Shown: positions 9,701 through 21,690 of the stretch, one piece after another
Numbering within the stretch: position 1 is the stretch's first letter
How the letters are laid out: every line of letters begins with the position of its first letter
Assembly (NCBI GenBank): GCA_917880885.1
Contig: OU862922.1
Location: 22,568,627 to 22,632,626 of the forward strand
Direction of reading: 5' to 3'
Source of the DNA: Limnephilus marmoratus
Taxonomy: Eukaryota > Arthropoda > Insecta > Trichoptera > Limnephilidae
Length of the DNA: 64,000 nucleotides
The notes under the pieces: generated by a model
What the model was told of the DNA's origin: nothing
Databases searched by the model: none
Seen by the model: the letters and a program-made list of their open reading frames with translations, nothing else
Made by a program: the position numbers and the translations under genes

Positions 9701-9785
9701 GTACTCGTACCCGCCTCCCAACATGCTATCTACTAACGAAGATTCACAGGAACTTGTGTAGGATGAAAATATTTTTAACATATTA

Positions 9786-10165
9786 AAATTTCCGGAGGTC
9801 GCGGGTTAAAATCCCGGGGTGCTATATTTAATTTTGTTTGATTGTTTTGGGTTTTCACTATTTCATTATTTTAAATAATATAAGGAATATTTGCAGCACG
9901 TTCTAGAGTGGAAGATACTCTCATTATCGCCCTGGTGTAAGAGCACTATTCGTAATTGATATGTTGCTTGAAATGGCTTTAGCTGTGTTTGGTAACTAGA
10001 ACTTAATAACGAAATACCTCCCCCCATTTCTCTACCCCATCTCATTCCCCTCCTCACTACCTTCAGCCACACAACACGCCCCAATTGGGGGTGCCATGTC
10101 TCACTGGCTCCAGATGGGAGCAGTTGGGACTTTTGTGAGGTATTAAAATAATAATAATATTGTAA
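9786..10165 (+). repeat. SINE-like retroposon with T-arm-like box and AT tail
   Basis: GCGGGTTAAAATCCCG near 9801-9816 resembles a degraded tRNA T-arm or Pol III B box. The 3' part, from about 9987 to 10145, recurs at 58410-58570 (CTCACTACCTTCAGCC, CCCCAATTGGG, ACTGGCTCCAGA.GGGAGCAG, ACT.TTGTGAGG). It ends in an ATAATAAT-type tail. No A box was identified, so a tRNA origin is only suggested. Confidence 0.5.
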
Positions 10166-11458
10166 TAGTGGTACCTACGTAACTTGAAGGAAATTCACTC
10201 GCCCCATATGCCCATGCTTTATGTAACGTCACATCCTTGTTGTCTGGTAGTTTGTCGAAAATTCAGCAGTAAATCAGCCTCCACCATTCCATGGAAACAA
10301 TTTACTTGACCAGGATATCCGGCGAGGACTTCCGGTATTATATAGTATCGAAGCTAAATCATAATCATATAATAAATAGTAGGCACCAAAGTAAAAATAC
10401 GGAAAATAGTTTTCTACTAGTTAATTCCCTGTACGCCATAGTAAAAGCTAAGTACAAAAATAATAACGTTCTCGTTTAATTTTTTTATGGCCGTTTATGT
10501 ATCACGTGTGACTATCAAACGTCAAATCCTGTAAAGAAAATCAATGGTGGCCATTTAATAAAGAAATTAAGAAAGAATTCGTATTTTTTAATAAAGAACT
10601 CGAACTTTCTTATTCGTATTTTTTTAAATAATATGGTACCTACGTACCTGAAGAAGTAAGTTGACGATAACGTTTATAATAGTAATAAAATATAGACGTA
10701 TATTTATTTTTTGCCTTTATCAGTAAATTTCGTTAAAAAAACGTAAAGTGAGACATTTAAAAAAAAAATTATGTTTGTGTTCAAAATTAATTATTTATTA
10801 ATAAAAATTAAATATTAAATTATTAATTTATTTCGAATTATAAAATTAGAGGGACATTTTATCACCCTTCAAAACAACTATTTAGTTTTCAGGTGTGTTC
10901 AGAAATGTTTCATTTTTTCGGATTTTAATGCGAAGCGGAAATATTTTGATCTTACGACAAAAAGTTATCAATAGTTTAACGTCCCATTTTAGCATTTTAC
11001 AATGTATGATGTAATAAGTATTTTAGTGCAGTGTTTTACATTTATTCCGTAATCGAATAATAACGTTATATCCCGAATCTTGTTTCATTTTTCTACCATG
11101 AGAAGATTAACGGCTCCTCCATGGATAATTTGATAAACAGGCTGCGAAACTGATAGAGCGCAGCCTATAAATGTGTCTTGGAAATCTTCAGCAATATAAG
11201 GGCATACCACCCTTCATGCGCTTTGACCTATGGTCAAATGCAAGGGCACCCTTGCAACCTCCCTGCCCTACCCTTACCGAAATTAAAATATATATTTATT
11301 TCGGTTTTGTGTTGTTATACAATAAGTCTTATGTGATATTTTTTTTACATTAATGTCTAAGCAGCTTTTAAAGTGAAAATCTTTTTAAAAGTGCTCCCAT
11401 ATCAAGGTCCTGTTAGAGTTAGCAAAGAAGCGCGTTGTGGCGCCAAATGGGGTATGTA
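10166..11458. other. AT-rich spacer, no gene recognised
   Basis: There is a local imperfect duplication near 10555-10625 (AATTCGTATTTTTTAATAAAGAA and a related copy). No protein frame matched a known family. Confidence 0.4.
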
Positions 11459-11987
11459 TGTTACTGTAAAAGCCCGTAAATTGGTAAATCTTAAGTTTTA
11501 CTGGTGTTTGATTTTATAAAAACTAGGCGGTTTTTACCATTAGAGTTTGGGACATGCTAACTTTTATGGTACTTCCACACCAAAGCCAACCTTCCAACTC
11601 CGAACTTAGTTCGGAGTTGGATGGTTGGCCGATCGTGTGGTGGCTGCGGTCAACCCCCCAACTCCGAATTCCGAACTCCAAAATGGTGGACGTCGAACAG
11701 CTGATTCGGTGCCGTATCTTATCAGTTGCCTACAATTGTACAGGTGGTGCTCCGGTTTCCATAATATTAATTACTTCCAACGCACGAACTACCCCTCCAT
11801 ACAATCGTCCAAACGTTTGAAGTTGGAGGTTAGCCGCTTATCATTACTATGCCAGATTTGCCGAGTGTATGATGGTAAAAGATCGATGAAAGTTAGAAAT
11901 TCGGACTTTTGCCATTAAAAGTTCTTAAATCTTAGAATTTACTGAAAAATCTTAAAATTTACCGTAGTACAGGCTTTTACAGTAACA
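11459..11987. mobile_element. 529-bp TIR element flanked by TA
   Basis: The left end TGTTACTGTAAAAGCC is matched exactly by the complement of the right end, and weaker complementarity continues inward (GGTAAATCTTAAG-like). Both flanks carry TA (11457-11458 and 11988-11989), the duplication made by Tc1/mariner-type and some other elements. Inside are further palindromes, including CCAACTCCGAACT.AGTTCGGAGTTGG at 11596-11625. No transposase is encoded, so it is non-autonomous. Confidence 0.7.
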
Positions 11988-12036
11988 TATATTCTAAAAT
12001 AGGTCATTGTACGTTGCTTGTTAGTGCTTGCGCTTA

Positions 12037-12470
12037 AGAGGAATATAAACGCTAGAAATATGTCGAATCTCATGCCTGCAAAATTTTAAAATCGAGCGTC
12101 TTTTTGCACGAGGCTAGTAAGCGAAAAAGTGGTTTTTATTTATTTTGTGCATAATTTTATAAGAACGAAAAAAAGTTAGAACATAGATAAAGTCAAAAAT
12201 AGTCTTAGCCGTAAAGGGGTATTTTTTAAAAATTGTTACTTACATTACTTCATAGTTAAGTCATGAGAAAACATTTTTTTTAGTGGTTTACGCTTATATT
12301 TTTTGTTACGTAAATAATAATTTTATTGTAATTCCAATACATAGATAAAGTAGTTAAAGCTTCAATTTATCCGTAGCATATTTTTTTGATGTTCATACTG
12401 TAAGCCGATTCGCCGTAAAGATTAATCAAAATAGTATCTAAATAGGATTTCACGTATATATTCATCTTAA
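12037..12470 (-). repeat. 430-bp repeat, copy 2 (inverted to 7729-8156)
   Basis: This is the reverse complement of the segment at 7729-8156, with scattered substitutions and small indels. It begins just after the 529-bp TIR element. Neither end shows a target duplication that I could read. Confidence 0.75.
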
Positions 12471-12639
12471 GTCATCGAGGGGATGAAAACCTCGAAATTC
12501 ACTCTGCGCGGCCAAAGCATCAGTCATAACTTCGCAACGAAAAGGGTTACATGAGTTATTCGTACGTCGCGTATTCGTGTAGATCTTGAGGTGTTCCAAA
12601 AATTAAGCTCTTCTCCTACTTGGGCCTAATCACGATTAA

Positions 12640-12715
12640 GGCACCCAGTGAGGCCAACATTATTGGATTGTACTCTGAAATGTAAAATGCTAAATCAAAA
12701 TAAAAATTAAAAAAA
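12640..12715 (+). repeat. LINE/SINE 3'-end fragment with A-rich tail
   Basis: CCAACATTATTGGATT, TGAAATGTAAAATGCT and a following A-rich run recur at about 56333-56405. The shared segment ends in both cases in a homopolymer-rich tail, so it is probably the 3' end of a retroposon family. Confidence 0.5.
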
Positions 12716-15433
12716 AAAGAGTTGGGAGAACTTCACTTCAATTCACTGATCTAAAAATAACAAAAACTGATCATATCGTGGTGTTCCGATAATTATAATG
12801 AAAATACATATAGGAATTATTCATCTTCGTATTTATATTTTCTATAAATAAAATATCAAATAAGTATTTTTGTTTGAAAGGGCAGACTGAGCTAACACCC
12901 TGGAGCACTATTATAATATCTTCCCCGTCAATATTAATATACCCAGAAACCCTTTTACACGGATTAATTTTCGGTAAGTGTCGGACACAGTACTAAGGTT
13001 GCTTTAACCCCTCCTTGATGTCAATTTCTTGGAGGTGGCTTTGTTTTTATTGGAGACGTTAGAGGGTGGCGGATGCGACAAAGGGAAGCTAAATGTAGCA
13101 GAAATTATTATTGTAACTGTGGAAATATTATTATCCTGGTAGAAACTCCGCCGGGTTGTGGAAGTCAGTAATATTGAGAGTATCATCGTGTTTCGTGATT
13201 AAAACACTCGGTAGTGTAGTTTTATTGAAAATTCTGCTTACATAATATAATTATTATATCCACAATATTATAAAACTTATAATCTGCTCAATTTCCCAAA
13301 ACATTTAAATTTTGGTTGTAGTAATTCATCGAATGAAATCTTTTTGTCTCATAGAACTATTGAGCCTGCGCTACCCGAATTTCTACCAATTTCTTGCATA
13401 TCTCCCCTAAACATTTGAAGTTTTTAAGCTCTTAAAAAAATACATATGTTATTTTTAAAGATAATATCTAGACGCGTTCCACGCCGAAACGCAAATTATA
13501 TGAAATTCTATGCTGTGAAAATTAATATAAACACGTTTGTTTCTGTTATTTTACGAGTTATAGTTGTGAAAAAATTCACAATTTTTCTTTAAATGATACT
13601 TAAGACGCCTTCCACGAGATTTTTGCTCTATTTTAAACGAATCGTGTTTTATTAAACATTTTCGCATCGATTTTATCGCTTTAAATATTAGCGTGCTCCT
13701 CTAACATTCCGAATTACATATCTCTCCATCTTCTTCTTTTTGAGCGCGGATGCGGGCGCCTTAAGGAAAAAATAATTAATGATTAAAATAATTTGCCGTC
13801 TTGTCTCATTTGCAGGCAGATTTTCTATGTGAGTTGTGTTTGTTTGGAGGAATGAATTTTAATTAATTTTTCAAGGCTCAATTGCTCGTGATGGAAATGA
13901 CGATGGGAGATGAAAAGAGTCGCGTTAACCTAAAAATGCGGACTGTAAACGTCATGCAAAGTTCATGACACCGGATTTTCGCGAATTTCTGAGACGGGTC
14001 TAAAGAACCCATTACAGAATCTATCGACCTTGCCTCATTGTAAATTATTTTATTTCATGTTCCTAATAGAGTCATGCTAACTAAAATTAACTTTCTCTGC
14101 AACAATTATGATGTCAGCACCAATTTCATTTATAATCTCTTTTAGACCAAAAGTAGGTGATATTTTAGCCCTGAAAAATCATAAATACTAAAAAGCATTA
14201 CACATATTTCTTAAAAATTATTTTTAGTAGCTTCGTCGTATATTTTAGTTAATTAGAAACAAAATAATATGTTTACAATGTGTGATTGTTTTGTAATCTT
14301 TATAAAAAATATTTTTATTTGTAGAGATTTAAAGGTAGGTACCGTAAATTAATTAATTGTGCCTGGTATTGTAACTGCGCGGGTCTTTTTCAGGAGTCAG
14401 TATTCAATTGCATTCAAACAAATTAATACACCCAAATATTAAATTTAATCAATTCCTACCCATACCAGTAAATCTTTTAATATGCGATTACGACTATAAT
14501 TTCCCCGTGAATTTCCAATCCCCCTAATTTCCAATTCCCATCACATAAAACTGCGTACTTTTGGCATAATTAAACACTGCCATGTGCGTGTCTTTTATTC
14601 TGTGTGCACGAGCTTCATATAAAATTCCACAGATGGCACTGTCTGTCCAACACTCCCGTTTCTACGGTGGTGGCGGTCACCTATTCAACATACACAATAT
14701 ATAATATATGATGATAATAATATGTACCTACACGTACATACACAATACAGGAATGGGAGAACTGCCAAGATTACTAAAGCCGGACATTTTTCAAATAGCA
14801 GGAGTAATGACTTGAATTTGCATATGTCCAGTGGAGGCTTTTTATACCGCCTTTCATCAGGGATGCATTTTTCGAAATATTTTTTTTAATTCCTTAACAT
14901 ACAGTCGATCTTATTTTACATGGTAAAGTTCTTTTTAATCGGTTTTTAGAGTCTCTAGGAAACAAAACAAAAAACCCCAGTCTAGTGATAACTCTTATTT
15001 AAATCAATAATTTTTGGTCAAGGCTAGATTTAAATATTCTTTAAAAAAATTAAACAATATTATTATTAAGTCAGGTACGCCTCATACTTCATGCATTTGT
15101 CTGGTAATGTTATATTATCGTGAAAACAAGCTTATGGGTCCGAGTGGTAACAACAATGTTATTAATAACACAGACAATGTCCAAGCTGCTGGTGATATTT
15201 GAGCCAAAGGGCACAATCTCTTATTTATCCCTTCCGCTAAAACAACTTTTGAACAGATAAATTTTAGATACTTTGCAACAAAGCAACAACTTCCACTGGC
15301 CATTAGACAAACACAAATTATTTAAAATATATATTAGATACCGAGTCTTGTATCATCAGCCAATGTAGATTAAACATTAAAACTTTATTAAAACCTAAAT
15401 TAATATTCAATTCTTTATAAGAAAAATTCTCTT
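12716..15433. other. AT-rich intergenic sequence
   Basis: No gene was recognised in about 2.7 kb. Short open frames at 13004-13186 and 15014-15202 have low-complexity or unremarkable composition and match nothing I know. The repeat at 13620-13745 is listed separately. Confidence 0.4.
13620..13745 (-). repeat. Dispersed repeat, inverted partner of 4555-4660
   Basis: On the minus strand this reads GAAGAAGATGGAGAGATATG, then GGAATGTTAGAGG, then CACGCTAATATTTAAA, matching 4560-4632. A shorter match follows at about 13620-13635. No coding sequence is present. Confidence 0.5.
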
Positions 15434-15538
15434 TTTATAACTTTTGAAGGTTATTCCCATCAATGTAATATATCATTGAAGAAGAAGATAACAATAATAA
15501 TCTAAACGAAAATATGAAAGAGAACAAGACACTAATTT
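15434..15538 (-). repeat. Tail fragment of the tRNA-derived SINE
   Basis: The minus strand of this stretch matches the tail of the SINE copies at 16190-16445 and 46845-47045 (TTATCTTCTTCTTCAATG and CAAAAGTTATAAAAAG). It breaks abruptly at 15538, next to the mariner fragment. Together with the copy ending at 16445 it forms an inverted pair around the mariner remnant. Confidence 0.6.
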
Positions 15539-15544
15539 GGTAGC

Positions 15545-15948
15545 CGTCTGTTGTGCAGTGTGTGGTGTAGCGTTCTAACGCGCGTTTGTTGATTTGCTTC
15601 ACTCAATTCGTGAGGTACCCACCTTTTAAGCTTTTTCACCTTCCCAATTTGCTTCAAGTGGATTCAAACAGTTTTATCACTAACACCGCAGCCTGCAGTT
15701 AACTCGGACGTGGTTTGCGATAGATCCGCTTCCAAAATAGCCTTCAATTCTTCATTATCAACTTTGGTCTCCTGCCGTCCACGGGGCTTGTTCTGCAGAT
15801 CGAAATTTGTGTTTTCTTTTGCGGCACCGTTGCCATACACATCATTAATCCTTCGAGCCGTTTCTGCAGCACTGGTGCCACGGTGGAACTCGTACTCGTA
15901 AATAACGCGATATTTCAAGTTTTCCTTTTTGTAAACTAAGTGACGCAA
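15545..15948 (-). pseudogene. Mariner transposase N-terminal fragment
   Basis: The open part (15664-15948) encodes RHLVYKKENLKYRVIYEYEF, GTSAAETARRINDVYGNGAA, KPRGRQETKVDNEELKAILE and SQTTSELTAGCGVSDKTV. This is the paired helix-turn-helix DNA-binding region of mariner transposases of the Mos1/SETMAR group. After a stop, the same strand continues HLKQIGKVKKLKRWVPHELS, the linker that follows in that family. The DDD catalytic domain is missing. The WVPHEL linker motif is intact but the gene is truncated and broken, so it cannot transpose. Confidence 0.85.
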
Positions 15949-16189
15949 AGAAAAAAAACAATTAAGGAAAAAAAAGAATTTTACTTTTCAAAACACAAAT
16001 ACATGAGTAAATAGCTGTATAAATTTGAATTTGGAATTCCTAACCAAAGAAAAGATATTTGAGATCAAAGTTGCCAGTACGGCAAAATGCCAATTTCGTA
16101 ATGTAAGGACCTAATATGTATTCGAGACGCTATCCAGGTCACAATCCAACTCTTAGAATTTTTGTTTCCAATAAAAAGGATAGTTGCCC

Positions 16190-16445
16190 GTAATATGGAA
16201 AAATAATTAGTTGAAGATAATATTGTTAATTCTAAAATTTGAAATATGAGATTGACAAATATGACGGTTTGACAGAAGGTGGCAATAGCGAAATTGGTTA
16301 ACGCGCACGTTGCGGTTAGACGAGAGGTCTGGGTTCGAGTCCCAGTTGAGACCATTATCTTTTTTTCTGTTTCTGTGTCTTGTTCTCCTTCATATTTTCG
16401 TTTAGATTATTATTGTTATCTTCTTCTTCAATACTAAATAAATAC
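16190..16445 (+). repeat. tRNA-derived SINE, copy 1
   Basis: The segment from GGTGGCAATAGCG to TTGAGACCA at about 16279-16353 looks like a decayed tRNA. It has an A-box-like TAGCGAAATTGG, a good B box GGTTCGAGTCC inside a complete T-arm, and partly paired acceptor ends. A tail rich in CTTCTTCTTC follows. Upstream sequence from about 16190 is also shared with the copy near 46060, so the family is longer than a simple tRNA head. The anticodon stem is degraded, so a working tRNA is unlikely. Confidence 0.7.
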
Positions 16446-17254
16446 GTTTTTTCCAGAAGTGGGGTACTAATTGTCTGTAATTGAGAATGTATTGTGTTGC
16501 TGTTTCTCATTTTTGTTGTAAACCGCTTACGTTGTAAGTTGCTCTTGTTCTGAATACAGGATTTCCCAATGAGATAGGCATGGTACATCACAAATGCAAT
16601 AAGATTTAATAAATTGAATAAAAAAAATTAAAAATCAACTTATCGTATGCATTAGAAAAACACGCTCGATAAAAATGTTTTTGGCTACGACCGAGATTTG
16701 AACTATGTAACTTTTCGCTATTAAACACTGATATTTGCGGCAACTTTAAAGTCCGCGGTATTTCGACAGATTGTGTAAATATTCACCTGCATACACAACA
16801 TACACAACAATACGTAGTTTGGTTAAAATTATAACCAATATATGCATTTAAACGATTTACAGAAATAATCTGTGAACTTAATTCTCAATTTTCACTCGCC
16901 CCTATTTTTTCACTACTTAAACCTTTCAATCCGACCGTGTTTGCAAAAACGTCCGAGCTTTTATTCTTATTGGTCCGCAGTCGCGCCGGACACAATACAA
17001 CCCCCACCCTCTCCGGCCACCCTAATAACATCCCGTCTGAATTAAAACAGAAGAATTTGGTTGTAGGGTTAACATATTTACAGGCTGGCTAAGTGATTCA
17101 TTCGACGCTGCAGAGAATTCTGATTCTATGAATATTATAATGCAAAATTAGGCAAAATGACTATTAATAAATAAATAAAATAAAATAAAATTAGCCTTTA
17201 TTGCTGTTAAACTTATAAAACATTTTTCTAATCAAATTAATTTTTTTTTTAATA
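16446..17254. other. AT-rich spacer
   Basis: No gene was recognised. A frame at 16355-16591 overlaps the SINE tail and is low complexity. Confidence 0.4.
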
Positions 17255-17435
17255 TTATTCTAAATTATCAGCATTCGGGTCATTATTTTTAGAAACAGCT
17301 TGTCTTTCGACATGGGCCTCCTCTAAAGATTTTCATTTTTCTCTATTCCTTCCTATCCAACTCTGATTCATTCTGGACCAGCCACCCTTTTTAGATCATC
17401 TTCCCATCTTTTCGTTTGTCCACCTTATTATCTAA
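17255..17435 (-). pseudogene. LINE endonuclease-RT C-terminal fragment
   Basis: The minus strand reads KRWEDDLKRVAGPE, then a frame change to REKWKSLEEAHVERQ, and ends NNDPNADNLE followed by a stop. These are the last residues of the RTE-like endonuclease-reverse transcriptase ORF common in insects (RW.DD....AG..W...A.DR..W..LEEA.V). At least one frameshift separates the two halves. Only the final 60 residues or so remain. Confidence 0.7.
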
Positions 17436-17879
17436 CGGTGAATCGTTAAAACCGGCGGTGAGATGGAATTCCAATTTGGTAATGGCAAAAAACTACGTGT
17501 ATTATTTAAATGGTAAATATTTCTTTAAACGAAGAAAATACTAATGAATCTAAAAGAAAAGGAAGAAGACTCCTATTTTTTTATTTTTTATAATAAGTTG
17601 GCATTGTAACAATACATTACCTAATGCTGAATTATATGCCATAATAAACCGCCTGCATGTACTTGGTAACAAATATGTTGTTGATGATGTGATAAAAATA
17701 TTGAAAGATTATCAACATACAAACATTATTTAATTAAAGCTGTTTGTCAGCGCTTAGATTATAAGTTAGATTATAATCTAATATTCTTTGAATGTTTATA
17801 TTCTTCATCAATGCTTATTTCTGGAATTTTTTAATTTTAGTACTACGTACTTTACGTAGTAATTTTTTAGTTTATAATA

Positions 17880-18115
17880 TCTTGTACACAATCATGTATA
17901 CGAGGTTTTCTTTTTCTTCATGTTTGTATTTATAATAGCTTACAATTTTTACTTTATACTGTCACTTGAATATGTGCTTTTGAATTTTTTGTCATATTAT
18001 TTTCTTTTTCTTAACTATGTATATTCTTTATCTATTTCAAATTATGGCAATTCCTATGTAAAGCCGTTAATCGGCATTAATTCATAATAAATAAATAATA
18101 TAATATTACAAAATC
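17880..18115 (+). repeat. Possible LINE 3' UTR and AATAA-type tail
   Basis: The stretch ends TGTAAAGCCGTTAATCGGC followed by repeated AATAAATAAATAA, which is how many insect LINE copies terminate. No coding part was recognised upstream, so the call rests on the short hairpin and simple tail alone. Confidence 0.35.
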
Positions 18116-18359
18116 TTAACAATATGTTTATAATACATTATTCTTAATGAGTTTAATAAAACTCATTTCGGGAAGGACAACATTATACATACAATTTAAA
18201 GTAAATTATTTTTATACGAGAGTTCAATAAAAAGTAGGTATAGAGATTTTAATAACAGATTAGACACACTTGATACAGTTAATTGAAGAATAAAAAGGGA
18301 AAGGTTGCAACCGGGATAAAACTTTAAAAAAATATTTATTTTAAATTCGCTATATAAAT

Positions 18360-18625
18360 AAATTATTGCATGTCACAGTTAGACGCAGACACAGTTAGTA
18401 AAATATCAGAAGTAAGTTTAAAAAACATTTAATTGTGACATTTGATCGTAAAACGACAACAAAAAGTATAAAATGAGTAAAAGCTCTGATGGATATAAAA
18501 GTAAAAGATACAAATTATACACGTTAAATTATAACAAGTACTTTTTTTTATTTTTTTTTATTTAATAAATTTTACAAAAATTTCATGTTTTTGTTTATAA
18601 ATAAAGTTTTTTGAAAAAAAAAAAA
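18360..18625 (+). other. Possible processed-transcript relic with poly(A)
   Basis: A 30-codon frame starts at an ATG near 18473 in an A-rich context. At 18600-18627 an AATAAA signal is followed by about 12 bases and an A run of 13. This is the layout of a retroposed transcript end. The encoded peptide matches nothing I recognise, so the parent is unknown. Confidence 0.3.
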
Positions 18626-18639
18626 ACATTATTTAATAC

Positions 18640-19056
18640 GTCTTACACCTTTTTTTTGAGCAAAACTCGTGTTAAAAAGGCGGAGACAACGAATGTAGAT
18701 ATTAATTTTTATAGAAGTTTAAATAATATATAATTTTTTTCTATATACATATAGATCAATTGATGGATAATTAACAGTATACAAAGAAAAAAAAATCGTA
18801 TATATAATAATATGCATCTATAGTTTTATATAATATATAAAACATAAGCAGAATGAAGAGGATATAAAAAAGAAAGGTGAAAATTAAAGAAAGAAAAAGG
18901 ATATCAGATATTACAATTGTGTTTATAAATAAAATATTATAAGATGTAGTGATTGTGATAAGTTATATATAAAGAGCTTTAATTGATTTTTTGAATTTTT
19001 TATAATTTGTTTCCAATCTTAAATTAACTGGTAATTGGTTAAACCATTTAAATCCA
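18640..19056. other. Very AT-rich spacer
   Basis: Purine-rich and TA-rich simple sequence with no supported feature. Confidence 0.4.
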
Positions 19057-19615
19057 ATATATATATATATATATAGTATTGTTTGGTTTTGGGGTAGGTC
19101 GGGAAAAGCTCACTCTTTTTTGTATGCAAAAATTAAGCCAAACCCGTCACGCCAAAACGACCTTTCGGCTCCTCGAGATTCGTACACTTTGAGAGGTCAG
19201 TTTCGGTCAACGGGCAGCGTAACTAAAATCGTATGAGAATTTTCAGCCATCGATCCTCAAGCCAAAGTGGACCTTGGCGTTCAGCATTTCGGAAGGCTTC
19301 ACGGTTCAATCTCCTTCGAAGTCTTCGGCACGAGCTTTTGTTTTTTTTTCTGGATCGGGAAACATTTTTAATTTTAATTTATACGTTTGCCAAAACTTTA
19401 CGGGAGACATCTAGCGGTGCGGAATACGAGTGTGGATTGTTCACATTAGAAAAAATCAAATGTCTATCGCATACGGTCGTAGTTCTATTTTTATCCGTTC
19501 GAATGGCGGGGTCGTCTGATTTTACACAAAAATTTTCAATTCACGAAAAAAGGGCACTCAACATGACTCAATACAGCGACTTTCTTAATATAATGTTGCC
19601 AGGTGCTTGATTTTG
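19057..19615 (+). mobile_element. Helitron-like 5'-end fragment, separate subfamily
   Basis: After a short TA repeat (19057-19075) the sequence TAGTATTGTTTGGTTTTGGG continues GTAGGTCGGGAAAAGCTCAC. This is the same start as the array units at 37639 and 42207. Beyond the first 45 or so bases the interior differs from the array units, with only loose similarity in the GC-richer CGACC-type motifs. No CTAG hairpin end was found, so this is a truncated copy or one whose 3' end is not recognisable. A 125-residue open frame inside has no family match. Confidence 0.5.
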
Positions 19616-20848
19616 GAATGGCTGATTTTGGAATGTAGTCTCATTGATTTTAATACGGGTTCACAATGTCTCTTACTAAAATTGTTAATTTTGACAATAA
19701 ATAATATGGAGACGTTTAAATATAAAATACATTTCATATAAATTTAATTGGATACCTAAATTAACTGCTCTAAACATACCAACACTCACTTTAAAAAATA
19801 AATTATTGAAGTTGTGGTAGAATTTCTTCTACCTCATGTGAAATTGTTTGTTCTTTTTTTTCAACTCATTTATACTATCATATTATTATTTGGAAATATA
19901 TTTTAAATGGAATTGTGCATATGAAGTTTGAAAACAGCAAAAAAATGTTTAAAAAAAATATTTTTAGGGTGTTTTTGTTGTTAATTTTTCAAAAACATGT
20001 TTTTTTCGTTCTATTCGCAGGTATATTGTAAAATGTTATGAATAATAAAGCATCAAAGTTAATATATTTATGTTTCGTTGCTTTCTTATACTCTCAATTA
20101 AAAGTTTACGAAAAACTTCTTACTAAACATAAGATTATTTTACCTCTGAAATAGGTTTTTTTTAGAAACGGCAACACTAAACTCCGTATTCAAGGTGGCA
20201 ACTTATTTACTGACACATAAATATTAAATATGGCGTCGCGGCTTCGCTTTGAATTGGTATATTTATTATTTGATTGATTCGGGTAGAAACTGATTATGCA
20301 CTAAATTATTGACTGGTGACTGCAAATAGGTAAGATATAATGATATAATATATGAAATAATACTCCATTGAAGACAGATTAGCTCGAAAATTAGCTAACA
20401 CGTCAGACGTATGATATAACCTAAATCATCATTTCTTACGGGAAAGATTTTGAAAATGATCTAAATCGTAATTTATTTACTTACAGGAAAGATTTTGAAA
20501 ATGCCCCCAGAGATATTGGATATATATTTATTCCATGATGTTGGTATGATATTTATACTGAAAGTGAAAGTGACACGAAAACGCAAAGTGCGTAGATATT
20601 TAACGAAGCAAGCTTACAAAAAAAAGACTCTTGATCAAAGGAATTCATTTTAAAAAGGTATTTATTTATTATTTTCATTAAAAAAATAGAGCAATCTACA
20701 AGATAATTATTGTATTTACAAGATTTATTTCCTATTGTTTCCCATCAAAAGTGCCGCGGTCACCTCGCGCCCACCGGGTGACGGGGTGACAAACGGCAAT
20801 CCAGAAGATAATGACTTCGAAGGAAAATGACAAATGATCGGACGTCAT
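19616..20848. other. AT-rich spacer
   Basis: No gene was recognised. A short duplication of GGAAAGATTTTGAAAATG occurs near 20440 and 20484. Confidence 0.4.
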
Positions 20849-21403
20849 ACAAAGCATTTTGTAGAAAATAAACAACCTTATTTTGGTTTGGTATTTTTCT
20901 AAAGTAAATACGCTGACATCCCTACAATAACTTTCTGAACTTTGTGGGTACAAACATTTTCATAATGACAAAATGAAGGGAAATGACAAACGCATCATAC
21001 TAAGCAGACGTCATATTTATTTATTTATTTTATTTGTTTATTTAGCACAGTAATATACATTTACATACATAATTTATTAAATTTTGACTGCCCAACTAGG
21101 AGTATTGTCCCGTTTTAGGACAGTCAAATAATTATGGGTATGAACATGTGGATAAAAAGAGGAAATAAAAAGAAGAGAAAGAATATAAAATAAAATAATT
21201 AAAAAAAAGTTTAAAACATAGTACCTAACTGTTATTTGTTTAGCATAGCAAAAGAAAAAAGAAGAGAAGAGAAAGAATAAAATAAAAATGAAGTAACCAA
21301 TTAAAACATAAAATAGTCGTGGGTTATGTACAAAGCATTTTGATAATAGAGTGATCTATTCTAAAATAATACTAAAATTCTAAAGTAAATACGCTGACAT
21401 CTT
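20849..21403. repeat. Split direct repeat around a retroposon-like insert
   Basis: TACAAAGCATTTTG and TCTAAAGTAAATACGCTGAC occur in the same order at about 20849-20922 and 21318-21403. Between them, at about 21005-21130, is a T-rich run (TTATTTATTTATTTT) followed by unique sequence, which looks like the reversed tail of a LINE copy. The origin of the duplicated segment is unknown. Confidence 0.45.
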
Positions 21404-21479
21404 CCGTACAGACCCGCTCCATGTACCTACTGGTTACTTCCAGAAACATTACCGTCTATAATTTTCAAATACATCTGTT

Positions 21480-21690
21480 AAAATTTTCATCAGTTATGTT
21501 CTGCTGTTTGAACAGTTAAACCGTCATGCTTGAATCCTGCATGTTTGAAACAATTGTAAATGGTACTTTGTGACATTTTAAGCACAAGATTCTTTCTAAA
21601 ATTAGTTTTGAGTGACCGTTTATTCCTTGATCCATTGGCTGTAAGACTGATGTTGTATTGGACGCAAGGAAAGCAAGTGTTATATGCTTA
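21480..21690 (-). pseudogene. pogo/Tigger transposase fragment
   Basis: The minus strand reads LKHITLAFLASNTTSVLQPM then DQGIN, and in another frame KNLVLKMSQSTIYNCFKHAG. NTTS.LQP.DQG is the signature region of the DDE domain of pogo/Tigger and jerky/CENP-B-like proteins, and a TI.NCF.HAGF block follows it in that family. A frameshift separates the two parts. The MITE at 21691-22054 interrupts the upstream side. The gene is inactive. Confidence 0.8.

Noticed and set aside
16279..16353. A functional tRNA gene
   Set aside because: The T-arm is good, but the anticodon stem and part of the acceptor stem do not pair, and the flanks are shared with other SINE copies.
20732..20953. 73-codon minus-strand frame with a GC-rich start
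   Set aside because: No domain or start context; the stretch overlaps a duplicated noncoding segment.
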